From Zobellella endophytica (GTDB lineage Bacteria > Pseudomonadota > Gammaproteobacteria > Enterobacterales > Aeromonadaceae), in assembly GCF_003012775.1 (NCBI RefSeq), contig NZ_PXYG01000001.1:682001-746000 (forward strand): 64,000 bases of DNA. The letters run 5' to 3'. Under the pieces are notes generated by a model. The model searched no databases and had not been told where the DNA came from. It saw only the letters and a list, made by a program, of their open reading frames with translations. Shown one piece after another: positions 54,536 through 63,473 of this stretch; position 1 is the stretch's first letter, and each line of letters begins with the position of its first letter. The position numbers and the translations under genes are program-made.

Positions 54536-56110
54536 TCAGAGTTCCCGCCGGCTCATGGCGTTGGCGATGTATTCGGCCTGGCGTACCGCCAGCGCGACTA
54601 TGGTCAGGGTCGGGTTGGCGGCGGAGCTGGAGGTGAACTGGCTGCCGTCGGAGACGAAGAGGTTGCCCAGGTCGTGGCTCTGGCCCCATTTGTTGACCAC
54701 CCCGTCCCGCGCCTTGGCGCTCATGCGGTTGGTGCCCATGTTGTGGCTGGCCGGATAGGGCGGCATGTCGACAACCCGGGTCGCCCCCACCGCCTCCGAC
54801 ACCTTGCGCCACTGGGCCAGACCGTGGCGGCGCATGATGGCGTCGTTGGTGTGATCGGTCTTGGTGACCACGGGCACCGGCAGGCCGTACTGATCCTTCT
54901 CGCTGGCATGCAGGCTGATGCCGTTCTCCTCCTGGGGCATGTCCTCGCCACAGACCCAGACGCAGCTCATGTGGTCGTACTGCTCCAGGGCCGAGGTCAC
55001 TTCCCGGCCCCAGCCGCCCGGCTTCATAAAGGCGGCGGTAAAGGGCAGGTGCAGGGCCAGGCCTTCCAGGTGGTAGCCGCCGAGGAAGCCCCGCTCCGGC
55101 TTGAGCTCGGCCTCGTCCGAGATCACCGCGGCGATGTCGAAGCCCCGGTACATGCGCACCGGCCCCTGGTGGATGGCCACCGCCGCCGCCGTGGTGTGGG
55201 TCATGTAGTTGCGGCCCACCTGGCCGGAGGAATTGGCCAGGCCGTCGGGGAACAGGCTGGAGGCGGAGTTGAGCAGCAGCCGGGGCGATTCGATGGAATT
55301 GCCCGCCACGCACACCACCCGCGCCTTCTGCAGCTGCAGCTTGCCGTCCTTGTCGGCGTAGAGCACGCCGCTGGCCTTGCCCTGGGCGTCGTGCTCGATG
55401 CGCAGCACCATGCTCTGGGGCCGCAGCTCGGCGAGCCCGGTCTTCAGTGCACGGGGGATCTCCGCATACAGGGTCGACCATTTGGCGCCTATCTTGCAGC
55501 CCTGCATGCAAAAACCGATCTGCTGGCAGGCGGGACGACCGTCGTTGGGCCGGGTGTTGGAGGCCACCGGCCGGCTGATGTCCTTGTAGCCCACCTTGCG
55601 GGCGCCGGCGGCGATCACCTGGTAGTGGTTGTTGGGCGGCATCTCGGGCAGGCCGCTGGCCTGGGTGCCCGCCACCCCCATCTTGCGCTCGGCGATGTCG
55701 TAGTAGGGAGCCAGCTCGTCATAGCCGATGGGCCAGTCCAGCACATTGGCGCCCTTGACCTCGCCGTAGACGCTGCGGGTCTCGAAGTCGTGGGGCAAAA
55801 AGCGCAGGGCCAGGCCGGAGAAGTGCATGGTCGAGCCCCCCACCCCCTTCACTATCCAGGCCGGCAGGTTGGGGTAGGTTTCGGCGTGGTGCCAGCCGCC
55901 GGCGGAAATGCGCTTGTCCAGCCAGGAAATCTTGTGGAACATGGCCCATTCGTCGTTCTCGAAGTCGGCCTGGGTGTAGTGCCTGCCCGCTTCGAGGATC
56001 ACCACCTTGACGCCTTTTTGGGTCAGTTCGTCGGCCAGGGTGCCGCCACCGGCGCCGGAGCCGATGATCACCACGACGCTGTCGTCGTCCAGTGAGAAGG
56101 TCGCGCTCAT
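54536..56110 (-). CDS. GMC-family FAD oxidoreductase (gluconate-dehydrogenase-like large subunit)
   Basis: 524-residue flavoprotein. It has the FAD-binding Rossmann motif IIGSGAGGGTLADEL, then ILEAGRHY, GVGGSTMHFSG, and near the C-terminus the active-site His in ASHNMGTNRMS and Asn in AANPTLTIVALA. It resembles the large subunit of membrane-bound gluconate/sorbitol-type dehydrogenases. It has no signal sequence of its own, so export would rely on the Tat signal of the neighbouring small subunit. No cytochrome c subunit gene is present. The substrate is unknown. Confidence 0.87.
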   Translation of the reverse strand: MSATFSLDDDSVVVIIGSGAGGGTLADELTQKGVKVVILEAGRHYTQADFENDEWAMFHKISWLDKRISAGGWHHAETYPNLPAWIVKGVGGSTMHFSGLALRFLPHDFETRSVYGEVKGANVLDWPIGYDELAPYYDIAERKMGVAGTQASGLPEMPPNNHYQVIAAGARKVGYKDISRPVASNTRPNDGRPACQQIGFCMQGCKIGAKWSTLYAEIPRALKTGLAELRPQSMVLRIEHDAQGKASGVLYADKDGKLQLQKARVVCVAGNSIESPRLLLNSASSLFPDGLANSSGQVGRNYMTHTTAAAVAIHQGPVRMYRGFDIAAVISDEAELKPERGFLGGYHLEGLALHLPFTAAFMKPGGWGREVTSALEQYDHMSCVWVCGEDMPQEENGISLHASEKDQYGLPVPVVTKTDHTNDAIMRRHGLAQWRKVSEAVGATRVVDMPPYPASHNMGTNRMSAKARDGVVNKWGQSHDLGNLFVSDGSQFTSSSAANPTLTIVALAVRQAEYIANAMSRREL

Positions 56111-56150
56111 AATGCTCTCCTTGGGATGGTTGTTGGCCGGGGCCGCCCGC

Positions 56151-56735
56151 TCAGGCGTCCTGCTCCAGCCAGTCGATGTCGTTGAAGCCCCGGTTGAGGT
56201 AGCCGCCCTGCTCCCAGGACGAGCCCTCGTAGCCGAACAGGGGCCAGACTTCCTTGTTGTCGTAAAAACCGGTGACCAGGTGGCCCTTCAGCCGCTGGAA
56301 GAAGGCGCCGTGCTCGATCTGGTAGAGCAGCACCAGGCGATCGCTCTCTCGCTCGATGGCGGCGTAGGGCCGCTGGAAGCGCGCCCCGGCCAGCTCGTCC
56401 AGGGTGGCCGTGCCCTCGGCCAGCAGCTGCCTGAGCTCGGCGTCGTCGGCGGCCTGGGCCTCGAGCGGCGCCAGGGCCTGCCGGTAGTAGCGGTCCTCGA
56501 TGTGGTCGTGGGGAAAGATGTCCCGGGCCAGCACCAGCAGGGTGTTGCCCGCCTCGGCGCCCAGCAGGGTGAACTCCCGGGCCAGGGCTTCCCGGGCCGA
56601 GGCCTCGAGGCCGGTGGCCGACAGGGCGCCCACCCCCAGGGCCACCATGCTGCCCGCGGCCAGAAAGCGCCGCCGGCTTAGGCCAGGGGTGGCCTCCACC
56701 TCGGCCACCGGTATCCGTTCATGCTTGTCCTTCAT
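56151..56735 (-). CDS. gluconate 2-dehydrogenase subunit 3 family, Tat-exported small subunit
   Basis: 194 residues with a twin-arginine signal (SRRRFLAAGSMVALGVGALSATG), then a helical domain typical of gluconate 2-dehydrogenase subunit 3 (LARDIFPHDHIEDRYYRQAL, ending GFNDIDWLEQDA). ATG 56735 is chosen because GGAGG lies eight bases upstream; ATG 56741 would be too close. It overlaps the upstream gene by 17 bases. It likely escorts the GMC subunit through the Tat pathway. Confidence 0.85.
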   Translation of the reverse strand: MKDKHERIPVAEVEATPGLSRRRFLAAGSMVALGVGALSATGLEASAREALAREFTLLGAEAGNTLLVLARDIFPHDHIEDRYYRQALAPLEAQAADDAELRQLLAEGTATLDELAGARFQRPYAAIERESDRLVLLYQIEHGAFFQRLKGHLVTGFYDNKEVWPLFGYEGSSWEQGGYLNRGFNDIDWLEQDA

Positions 56736-57459
56736 CTTCATTCCTCCGTGAAAGATGCTGCTGCAGGGTGCGCCCCAGCAGCGCCATGGCGCTGTGGCCG
56801 GGCCCCAGCCCCAGCAGGCGGGAGACGGTCACGTGCCGGTCTCCCCGCACCCGCTGGGGTTGCCGGCAGTAGCGGTAAAAGTCGTTGGTCAGCCGGCACA
56901 GCTCGCCCTCGTCCTCGTCGCAGAGGATGGCGGCATGGGCCAGCACCGCCTGGGCCCCCCGCCCCTGCACCTTGCGCCACCGCTGGGCGGTGCCGGCGAG
57001 CTTGCGGCCGTCCACCACCAGGTTGTAGTCGCCATCGCAGAAGGCCCCGGGCACGGCGCCGCAGTAGGCGTCGATGCCCATCTCCGCCAGGGCCGCGAGC
57101 AGCGGCCGGCAGAAGCGCCGGTAGGCCTGGCCGATGGCCCCGGGGGCCGGGTTGAGGGTGAACACCATGGCCACGTTGAGCAGGTGCGGGCTCTGCACCG
57201 TGAGATCGCCCCCGGTCTGGCGCAGCACCAGGGGCCAGCCGCGCCGGGCCAGGCGCTGGCCGGCGAGCTCGAAGCCCGGCAGCCGGCTCGAGGCGGTGGG
57301 CACCACCAGGGCGCGGCGGCTGCGCCAGAGCAGGAAGCCGTAGTTCCGCCCGCCGCGCACCACCGCCTCCAGCAGTTGCTGCTCCCGGGCCAGCCCCCGC
57401 TCCGGGCTCAGCAGCGGCGGCAGGCCGCCGGGCAGGGCATCAGGGTTGGGCAGGCTCAT
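56719..57459 (-). CDS. lipoate-protein ligase A-like protein
   Basis: 246-residue member of the biotin/lipoyl ligase fold. It has RQTGGDLTVQSPHLLNVAMVF (lipoyl-AMP site, where LplA has RxSGGGxVxHD) and the conserved Lys in DGRKLAGTAQRWR. It overlaps the E2 gene by 20 bases. The likely job is to lipoylate the free-standing lipoyl protein of this operon, either as ligase or as octanoyl/lipoyl transferase. It lacks the LplA C-terminal domain. Confidence 0.8.
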   Translation of the reverse strand: MSLPNPDALPGGLPPLLSPERGLAREQQLLEAVVRGGRNYGFLLWRSRRALVVPTASSRLPGFELAGQRLARRGWPLVLRQTGGDLTVQSPHLLNVAMVFTLNPAPGAIGQAYRRFCRPLLAALAEMGIDAYCGAVPGAFCDGDYNLVVDGRKLAGTAQRWRKVQGRGAQAVLAHAAILCDEDEGELCRLTNDFYRYCRQPQRVRGDRHVTVSRLLGLGPGHSAMALLGRTLQQHLSRRNEDEGQA

Positions 57460-58147
57460 CGGGTTCTCCTTCCAGCAACCGGCACAGGGTGTCGAAGAAG
57501 GCGGCGGCTGGTCCGCCGTCCACCGCCCGGTGGTCGAAGGTGAGCGACAGCCCCATCAGGGAGCGCGCCCGTATCTCGCCGTCGGCGCCGACCACCGGCA
57601 CCCGCCGGGTTTCGCCGATGCCGAGGATGGCCAGCTGCGGCAGGTTGATGACCGGGGTGAAGAAGCGCACCCGCGAGCGACCCAGGTTGGTGAGGGTGAA
57701 GGTGCCACCGGTCATCTCGCTCACCGACAGCCGGCCGGCCCGGGCCCGCGCCACCAGCGCCTTGCGCGCCGCCGCCAGCTCGGTCAGGCTCAGCCGCTCG
57801 GCGTCGAACAGCGCCGGGGCCACCAGTTGGGTCTCGCTCAGGGCCATGGCAAAACTCAGGTGCACCGCGTCGTAATGCAGGATCTCGTTGCCCTCCAGCC
57901 GGCCGTTGAGCAGCGGATGCCGCCGCAGCGCCCGGATCAGGCCGTGGGCCAGCAGATCCTCCAGCGACACCCGGATGCCCGCCTCGTCCAGGGCCGCCTT
58001 GTGCTCCAGCAGGGAGGTGACGTCGCACTCCCCCTGGTGGCTGAGCTGGGCCGCCTCGTCCAGGCTCTTGCGCATGGCGCCGGCGATCATGGCGCGCATA
58101 CCCCGGAGCGGGGTGCGGCGGATGTCGGCAACCGCGGTCATGGTCAT
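57440..58147 (-). CDS. 2-oxoacid dehydrogenase E2 acyltransferase, catalytic domain only
   Basis: 235 residues comprising only the trimer-forming catalytic domain of E2. The active-site His and Asp are in FDHRAVDGGPAAAF. The N-terminus begins RRTPLRGMRAMIAGAMRKSL, the normal start of the catalytic domain. The lipoyl domain is not attached; it is encoded by the preceding gene. The peripheral-subunit-binding domain that docks E1/E3 is also missing. It overlaps the lipoyl gene by 4 bases. Confidence 0.88.
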   Translation of the reverse strand: MTMTAVADIRRTPLRGMRAMIAGAMRKSLDEAAQLSHQGECDVTSLLEHKAALDEAGIRVSLEDLLAHGLIRALRRHPLLNGRLEGNEILHYDAVHLSFAMALSETQLVAPALFDAERLSLTELAAARKALVARARAGRLSVSEMTGGTFTLTNLGRSRVRFFTPVINLPQLAILGIGETRRVPVVGADGEIRARSLMGLSLTFDHRAVDGGPAAAFFDTLCRLLEGEPDEPAQP

Positions 58148-58386
58148 GATGCGTCCTCCAGTGCGGCGATCTGCTCGCCCTTGGCGACCACTTCGTCCGC
58201 GTCCTTCAGGATACGCAGGCGGCCGGCCGCCGGGGCCAGGATGTCGTGCTGTATCTTCTGCACCATGATCTCGGCCACCACCTGGCCGGCCTCGACCGCG
58301 TCGCCGTCGGACGACAGCCAGGCGGTGATCACGGCGTCGTCGGCTTCTTCCCAGAGATCATGGGGGATGAGTATGGCGTGGCTCAT
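58144..58386 (-). CDS. free-standing lipoyl-domain protein
   Basis: 80-residue single lipoyl domain (MSHAILIPHDLWEEADDAVITAWLSSDGDAVEAGQVVAEIMVQKIQHDILAPAAGRL...). The lipoyl Lys is Lys44 in EIMVQKIQ, aligned with the ETDKA turn of ordinary E2 domains, so the surrounding motif is divergent. It overlaps E1 beta (ATGA) and E2 by 4 bases each. It would act as a diffusible swinging arm between E1 and the separate E2 domain. Confidence 0.88.
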   Translation of the reverse strand: MSHAILIPHDLWEEADDAVITAWLSSDGDAVEAGQVVAEIMVQKIQHDILAPAAGRLRILKDADEVVAKGEQIAALEDAS

Positions 58387-59411
58387 GCTTGTTGCTCCTG
58401 CATCAGTTGCCGACAGGCCTGGACGACCTTGTCCGCGCTGGGCAGCGCCCATTGCTCCATCGGCGGGGTAAAGGGAATGGGAATGTCGGGAAAGGCCACC
58501 CGTTTGGGCGGGGCCTTCAGGGCCAGGCCCCGTTCGGCGACGGAGGCGATGATCTCGCCGCTCAGCCCGAAGCTGTGGTAGTCCTCGTCCACCACCAGCA
58601 GCCGGCCGGTCCTGGCCACCGAGGCCAGCACGGTGTCGCGGTCCAGCGGCACCAGGGCGCGCAGGTCCACCACCTCGGCGCTGATGCCCTCCTCCGCCAG
58701 GAGGCGGGCCGCCTTCAGGCCGTGGTGCACCCCGGAGGTGATGCCGACGATGGTGATGTCGCTGCCTTCGCGCACCACCGCCGCCTGGCCGATGGGCAAC
58801 TGGTAGGCCTCTTCCGGCACGTGGACGATGGCGTCCTTCTCGGTGCCGAGCCAGCCCATGCCCTGCAGCGCCTTGTGGAACAGGAACACCACCGGGTTGT
58901 TGTCGCGGATGGCGGCGATCATCAGCCCCTTGGCGTCGTAGGCGTTGGAGGGAGCCACCACCTTCATGCCCGGCAGGTGGGCGAAGGTGGCGTGCAGGCA
59001 CTGGGAATGCTGGCCGGCGTCGCTGTAGCCGCCGCCGGTGGAGGCCATCAGCACCATGGGTACCGGGATCTTGCCGCCGGAGAAGTAGGTGTTCTTGGCC
59101 ATCAGGTTGTAAATGGCGTCCATGCAGACCCCGAAGAAGTCGACGAACATCAGCTCGACGATGGGCCGCATGCCGTCGGAGGCCGCCCCCACGGCGGCGC
59201 CGATAAAGGCGGTTTCCGAAATGGGGGTGTCGCGCACCCGCTCCGGGCCGAATTCGTCGTAGAGGCCGCGGGTGTTGCCGAACACCCCGCCGAGCGGGCC
59301 GATGTCCTCGCCCATCACGAACACGGTGGGATCGGCGCGCATCTCCTGGGCGATGGCCTCGGCCATGGCCCGGGCGATGGTCAGTTTGCGTTCTTTGGTC
59401 TGGGTACTCAT
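58383..59411 (-). CDS. 2-oxoacid/acetoin dehydrogenase E1 beta subunit
   Basis: 342-residue transketolase-like beta subunit (LTIARAMAEAIAQEMRADPTVFVMGEDIG-PLGGVFG... RVRDTPISETAFIGAAVGAA). It resembles AcoB and pyruvate-dehydrogenase-type E1 beta. ATG 59411 follows GAGGAAAG; the longer in-frame start 59483 would overlap the E1 alpha gene. It lies 25 bases after E1 alpha. Substrate specificity (acetoin, pyruvate or branched-chain) cannot be read by eye. Confidence 0.92.
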   Translation of the reverse strand: MSTQTKERKLTIARAMAEAIAQEMRADPTVFVMGEDIGPLGGVFGNTRGLYDEFGPERVRDTPISETAFIGAAVGAASDGMRPIVELMFVDFFGVCMDAIYNLMAKNTYFSGGKIPVPMVLMASTGGGYSDAGQHSQCLHATFAHLPGMKVVAPSNAYDAKGLMIAAIRDNNPVVFLFHKALQGMGWLGTEKDAIVHVPEEAYQLPIGQAAVVREGSDITIVGITSGVHHGLKAARLLAEEGISAEVVDLRALVPLDRDTVLASVARTGRLLVVDEDYHSFGLSGEIIASVAERGLALKAPPKRVAFPDIPIPFTPPMEQWALPSADKVVQACRQLMQEQQA

Positions 59412-59436
59412 CAGGCTTTCCTCAATGTTGAATGTT

Positions 59437-60423
59437 TCAAACGAATACCTTTTCCAGGGCGGTTTCCGGCGCCGGGTAGGCACTGTCCCGGGCGAAGCGG
59501 ATGGCGGCGTCCACCCGCTCGCGGGCGGCCTGCACCAGGTGCTGGTCTTCCGCCTCGGTCAGGGCACCTTCGCCGAGCAGCAGGGTGCGGAAGGCGGGAA
59601 TGGGATCCCGGGCCTGCAGCGCTTCCTTCTCGCCCTCGGGCCGGTAACCCTCGGCATCGCCCATGAAATGGCCGGCCAGGCGGTAGGTTTCGATTTCGAT
59701 AAGGCTGGGCCCCTCACCCCGGCGGGCCCGGTCGATGGCCTCGCCCGCCGCCGCGAAGATGGCGACGGGGTCGTTGCCGGGCACGAAGGTCCCGGGCATG
59801 CCGTAGGCGGCGGCGCGGCCGTCGTTACGGTCCACCGCGGTGGACTGGCGCTTGGCCACCGAGATGCCCCAGGCGTTGTCCTCGATCACGAACACCACCG
59901 GCAGCTGCCATACCGCCGCCAGATTCAGGGTTTCGTGGAAGGCGCCCTGGTTGGCCGCGCCTTCGCCGAGAAAGGCCACCGCCACCCCGGGTTTGCCCTG
60001 CAGCTTGCGCGACAGGGCCGCGCCCACCGCCGGGCCCATGCCCTGGGCGATGATGCCGGAGCAGGAAAAGTTCACCCGGCCGTCGAACAGGTGCATATGG
60101 CCGCCGCGGCCGCCGCTCAGCCCCGTTTCCTTGCCGAAGATCTCCGCCGCCATCTCGTTCAGGTTCACCCCCTTGGCGATGGCGATATGGTGGGGCCGGT
60201 GGGTGGCGGTGACGATGTCGCTGGCCGCCAGGTGGGCGCACACCCCCACGGCGCAGGGCTCCTGGCCGTTGGACAAGTGCATTTCGCCGGGGATGGGCCC
60301 CTTGGCCATGTTGAAGGCGGGGCTCTTGCCTTCCATGTAGATTTTCTCGATCGCTTCCTCGAAGAAGCGACTGACCAGCATCTGTTGATACATCCAGTGC
60401 AATTGAGTGCGTTCGGGTTTCAT
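59437..60423 (-). CDS. 2-oxoacid/acetoin dehydrogenase E1 alpha subunit
   Basis: 328-residue thiamine-diphosphate subunit. The ThDP motif runs from LGEGAANQGAFHETLNLAAVW to VIEDNAWGIS, and the GGRGGHMHLF phosphate-binding segment is present. ATG 60423 follows GGAGGGAAC; an in-frame start at 60498 lies upstream but overlaps the promoter. It is the first gene of the operon, 84 bases downstream of the sigma-54 promoter. AcoA-like context (AcoR-type activator) favours acetoin. Confidence 0.92.
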   Translation of the reverse strand: MKPERTQLHWMYQQMLVSRFFEEAIEKIYMEGKSPAFNMAKGPIPGEMHLSNGQEPCAVGVCAHLAASDIVTATHRPHHIAIAKGVNLNEMAAEIFGKETGLSGGRGGHMHLFDGRVNFSCSGIIAQGMGPAVGAALSRKLQGKPGVAVAFLGEGAANQGAFHETLNLAAVWQLPVVFVIEDNAWGISVAKRQSTAVDRNDGRAAAYGMPGTFVPGNDPVAIFAAAGEAIDRARRGEGPSLIEIETYRLAGHFMGDAEGYRPEGEKEALQARDPIPAFRTLLLGEGALTEAEDQHLVQAARERVDAAIRFARDSAYPAPETALEKVFV

Positions 60424-60506
60424 GTTCCCTCCTTGCGGTTGAGTCCTCGCCTGCGGCATCGCCTCGCAGAAGACGGGGCGATCGCATGGCCTGCCCATTA
60501 GTTATC

Positions 60507-60521
60507 GCAAAGGATGTGCCA
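60507..60521 (-). promoter_or_regulatory. sigma-54 (-24/-12) promoter of the E1-E2-GMC operon
   Basis: On the minus strand TGGCAC, five bases, TTGC, a full match to the sigma-54 consensus elements at the correct spacing. It lies 84 bases before the E1 alpha start and about 90-140 bases from the 12-bp inverted repeat. Confidence 0.9.
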
Positions 60522-60607
60522 AAAGTGATAAAACAGTGTTAACGGCTTGTTTTAGGGCGTGGCGTCGCCGGGCCGACCGGCGCCGGCGGCGCAAGGTGTA
60601 GCAGGGA

Positions 60608-60648
60608 TGCAACAGCTGTCGCAGGAAGCGGTTACAGCTGTTGCAACA
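60608..60648. promoter_or_regulatory. enhancer (UAS) for the AcoR-like activator
   Basis: TGCAACAGCTGT (60608-60619) and ACAGCTGTTGCA (60634-60645) form a perfect 12-bp inverted repeat, and TGTTGCAACA (60639-60648) is a further palindrome. The sites lie about 90-130 bases upstream of the sigma-54 promoter and 40-80 bases before the activator's own start, so autoregulation is also possible. Confidence 0.75.
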
Positions 60649-60686
60649 TGGTCAATACTGAAGAAACCACTGGAAGGAGATGGGCT

Positions 60687-62594
60687 ATGTCGTTGCAGGA
60701 TGACACCATTGCCCGCCTGCTGGGCCGGCGTCTCGGCCCGGGCAACGGGATCGCGGATCCGCAGATTATCGGCTCCTGGCGCCGCTGCCTGGAGCAGTAC
60801 CGGCTCGATCCGGAAGGTGCCCATCCACGCCCCCGGCTGAGCGCCGGCGAGCTGAACCAGTTGCGCGAACCCTTCGACGCCCTGCTCGGCGAGCCGGGTC
60901 CGGCCCTGACCCAGCTGCGCCGCGCCGCGCTCGAAGCGGGTTACCATCTGCTGCTGACCGACGCCCAGGGCGTGGTGGTGGCCAGCTATCAGGCGGCGGA
61001 TTCCAGCCCCGAGCTGGCGCGCAAGGGCATGGCCCCGGGCTCGGTGTGGACCGAGGCCCTGGTGGGTACCAATGGTCTCGGCACCTGCCTGGCCACCGGC
61101 CAGCCCATCACCGTCTACGCGGGGGAGCACTTCGATGCAGGCCTCTATCCCTTCAGTTGCTCCACCGCCCCCCTGTTCGCCGGCGACGGCAGCCTGCTGG
61201 GGGCCATCGACATCTCCACCTACGCCCAGGGCAGCAAGGCCCGCCAGCAACTGGCCCTGGGGCTGGTGCAGCAGACCGCCGACGAGCTGGAGGCTCAGCT
61301 GTTTCGCCGGCACCACGCCGACCGCCTGCTGGTGGCGGTCAGCAACCAGCCGCTGGTGGCCGCCACCGGCCCGGCTCCCGCCCTGCTGGCGCTCGACGAG
61401 CTGGGCAAGGTGCGTGGCCTGACCACTTGCCTGCTGCGGCTGCTGTCCTTCGGCCAGCGCCAGTCGCTGCTCGGCCAGTCGGTGGACGACATGCTGGGCG
61501 TGGCGTTTGAACGCTTGCTCGCCGCCAGCCGGCTCCAGCCCTGCCGCCTGGGGCTGCTCAACTGGTTCGCCTGGCCGGAGACCGGTGCCCCGGCTCCCGG
61601 CGCCCGGGCCCGCCAGCCCCTGGTGGCCGACGGGCCGCTGGAGCGGGCGGCGGGCGAGGATCCCGGCCTGCTGCGCCAGGCCACCATCTGCCGGCGCATG
61701 GTGGATCGGGGTATCAGCATACTGGTGCAGGGCGAAACCGGCACCGGCAAGGAGGTCTGGGCCCGTGCCCTGCACGACACCAGTGCCCGCCGCCACCAGC
61801 CCTTTATCACCCTCAACTGTGCCGCCATTCCCGAAAGCCTGATAGAAAGCGAGTTGTTCGGCTACGGCGCCGGCAGCTTTACCGGGGCGCTCAAGGGCGG
61901 CAAGGTGGGCAAGATCGCCGCCAGCTCCGGCGGAACCCTGTTCCTGGACGAGATCGGCGACATGCCGCTGGCGCTGCAGTCGCGCCTGCTGCGGGTGCTG
62001 GCGGAGCAGGAAGTCACCCCCATCGGCCAGATCGAACCGGTCCGGGTCGAGCTCAACGTGATCTGCGCCACCCACCGGGAGCTGAGCGAGTTGGTGGAGA
62101 GCGGGCAGTTCCGCGAGGATCTCTACTACCGGATCAGCGCGCTCAAGGTGCTGCTGCCGCCCCTGCGCCAACGCCAGGACAAGGCGGGGCTGATCGACCG
62201 GCTGCTGCAGTCGCTGGCGCCCGCGCACCATCCGGGCTTGAGCCCGGCGGCGCTGTCCCGGCTGGCCGAGTACCCCTGGCCCGGCAATATCCGCCAGTTG
62301 AAAAGCGTGCTGCAATACGGCTTGGCGATGGCCGACGAAGCGCCGATCCTGCCCGAGCATCTGCCCGATGAACTCCATCATGGCATCGACCAGCCGGCGG
62401 ACGTCAGCACGCCGGTGCCTTCCCGGCTGGCGGCGCAGCAGCAGTGGCAGGAGCGGGAGTTGCTGCAGCAGGTGCTGGAGCAGCATCGGTGGATCATTAC
62501 CCAGGCCGCCCGGGCCCTGGGCATCAGCCGGGCGACCCTGCACCGCAAGATCAACAAACACCGGCTGCTGTCGCCGAACAAGGGCGGCGCCTGA
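60687..62594 (+). CDS. sigma-54-dependent activator, AcoR-like
   Basis: 635 residues. The N-terminal GAF-type sensor region occupies about residues 60-200. The central AAA+ domain has Walker A GETGTGKE, the sigma-54 contact loop GSFTGA and Walker [14 protein letters not shown]. The C-terminal Fis-type helix-turn-helix is [22 protein letters not shown] 60687 follows AAGGAGA. It is divergent from the operon it should activate. The contact loop has Ser instead of the usual Ala in GAFTGA. Confidence 0.92.
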   Translation: MSLQDDTIARLLGRRLGPGNGIADPQIIGSWRRCLEQYRLDPEGAHPRPRLSAGELNQLREPFDALLGEPGPALTQLRRAALEAGYHLLLTDAQGVVVASYQAADSSPELARKGMAPGSVWTEALVGTNGLGTCLATGQPITVYAGEHFDAGLYPFSCSTAPLFAGDGSLLGAIDISTYAQGSKARQQLALGLVQQTADELEAQLFRRHHADRLLVAVSNQPLVAATGPAPALLALDELGKVRGLTTCLLRLLSFGQRQSLLGQSVDDMLGVAFERLLAASRLQPCRLGLLNWFAWPETGAPAPGARARQPLVADGPLERAAGEDPGLLRQATICRRMVDRGISILVQGETGTGKEVWARALHDTSARRHQPFITLNCAAIPESLIESELFGYGAGSFTGALKGGKVGKIAASSGGTLFLDEIGDMPLALQSRLLRVLAEQEVTPIGQIEPVRVELNVICATHRELSELVESGQFREDLYYRISALKVLLPPLRQRQDKAGLIDRLLQSLAPAHHPGLSPAALSRLAEYPWPGNIRQLKSVLQYGLAMADEAPILPEHLPDELHHGIDQPADVSTPVPSRLAAQQQWQERELLQQVLEQHRWIITQAARALGISRATLHRKINKHRLLSPNKGGA

Positions 62595-62663
62595 GCCGGC
62601 CCGGTGGTGGGCGAGACTCAGGCAGATAGGCTAGTGTTGTAAGACCCCTTGCATGGAGACTTC

Positions 62664-63449
62664 ATGATGAAGACAGCAGCGATTTCCCTGTTGCTGGCCG
62701 TCGGCTTCCCGGCCCAGGCGGCCCTGGTCACCGAGGAGCTGGATTACCAGGTCGACGGCCAGTCCTACAAAGGCTATCTCGCCTTCGACGACAGCATCGA
62801 ACAGCCGGTGCCCGGCGTACTGGTGGTGCACGAATGGTGGGGCCACAACGACTATGTACGCCGCCGGGCCGAGATGCTGGCCGAGCTGGGTTACGTGGCC
62901 CTGGCGCTGGACATGTACGGCGACGGCAAGCAGGCGGCCCATCCCACCCAGGCCGGCGAATTCGCCCAGGCGTCCATGGCCTCCCTGCCCCAGGCGGAAC
63001 GCCGCTTCAACGCTGCCCGGGATCTGCTGGCGGGCCATGAGCGGGTGGATGGCGGCAGGATCGCCGCCATCGGCTACTGCTACGGTGGCGGCGTGGTGTT
63101 GCACATGGCCAGGAGCGACGCGGCGCTGGCGGCGGTGGCCAGCTTCCACGGCACCCTGACCCCGCGCGCCAATCCGCTGCCGGCCGGCAGTCCCGTTCGT
63201 ATCGCGGTGTTTAACGGCGCCGCCGATCCCATGGTGCCGTCCGAGCAGGTCGAGGCCTTCCGCCAGGAAATGGACACCGCCGGGGCCGACTACCTGCTGG
63301 TGGACTATCCCGGTGCCCTGCACGCCTTTACCAATCCGGATGCGGATCGCCTCGCCGCCGAGTTCAACATGCCCATCGGTTACGATCAGACGGCCGACCA
63401 GGACTCCTGGCAGCAACTGCAGACCTTTTTAAGCGACAGCTTCAAATGA
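62664..63449 (+). CDS. exported dienelactone-hydrolase family protein
   Basis: About 261 residues with an N-terminal signal peptide (KTAAISLLLAVGFPAQA) and an alpha/beta-hydrolase domain. The nucleophile is Cys in IGYCYGGGV, the acid Asp in GAADPMVPS and the His in LHAFTNP, the Cys-Asp-His set of dienelactone hydrolases. ATG 62664 or 62667 follows a GGAG site. It is downstream of the activator and may be unrelated to it. The true substrate is unknown. Confidence 0.87.
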   Translation: MMKTAAISLLLAVGFPAQAALVTEELDYQVDGQSYKGYLAFDDSIEQPVPGVLVVHEWWGHNDYVRRRAEMLAELGYVALALDMYGDGKQAAHPTQAGEFAQASMASLPQAERRFNAARDLLAGHERVDGGRIAAIGYCYGGGVVLHMARSDAALAAVASFHGTLTPRANPLPAGSPVRIAVFNGAADPMVPSEQVEAFRQEMDTAGADYLLVDYPGALHAFTNPDADRLAAEFNMPIGYDQTADQDSWQQLQTFLSDSFK

Positions 63450-63473
63450 CAAGGAGCGGCTTCAGGCCGAGAC

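Noticed and set aside
54509-56095. 528-residue plus-strand ORF opposite the GMC gene
   Set aside because: High-GC antisense shadow; His/Gly/Val-rich translation with no family, while the minus strand encodes a clear GMC protein.
60552-62561. 669-residue minus-strand ORF opposite the AcoR-like gene
   Set aside because: Antisense shadow; the plus strand has intact AAA+ and Fis motifs.
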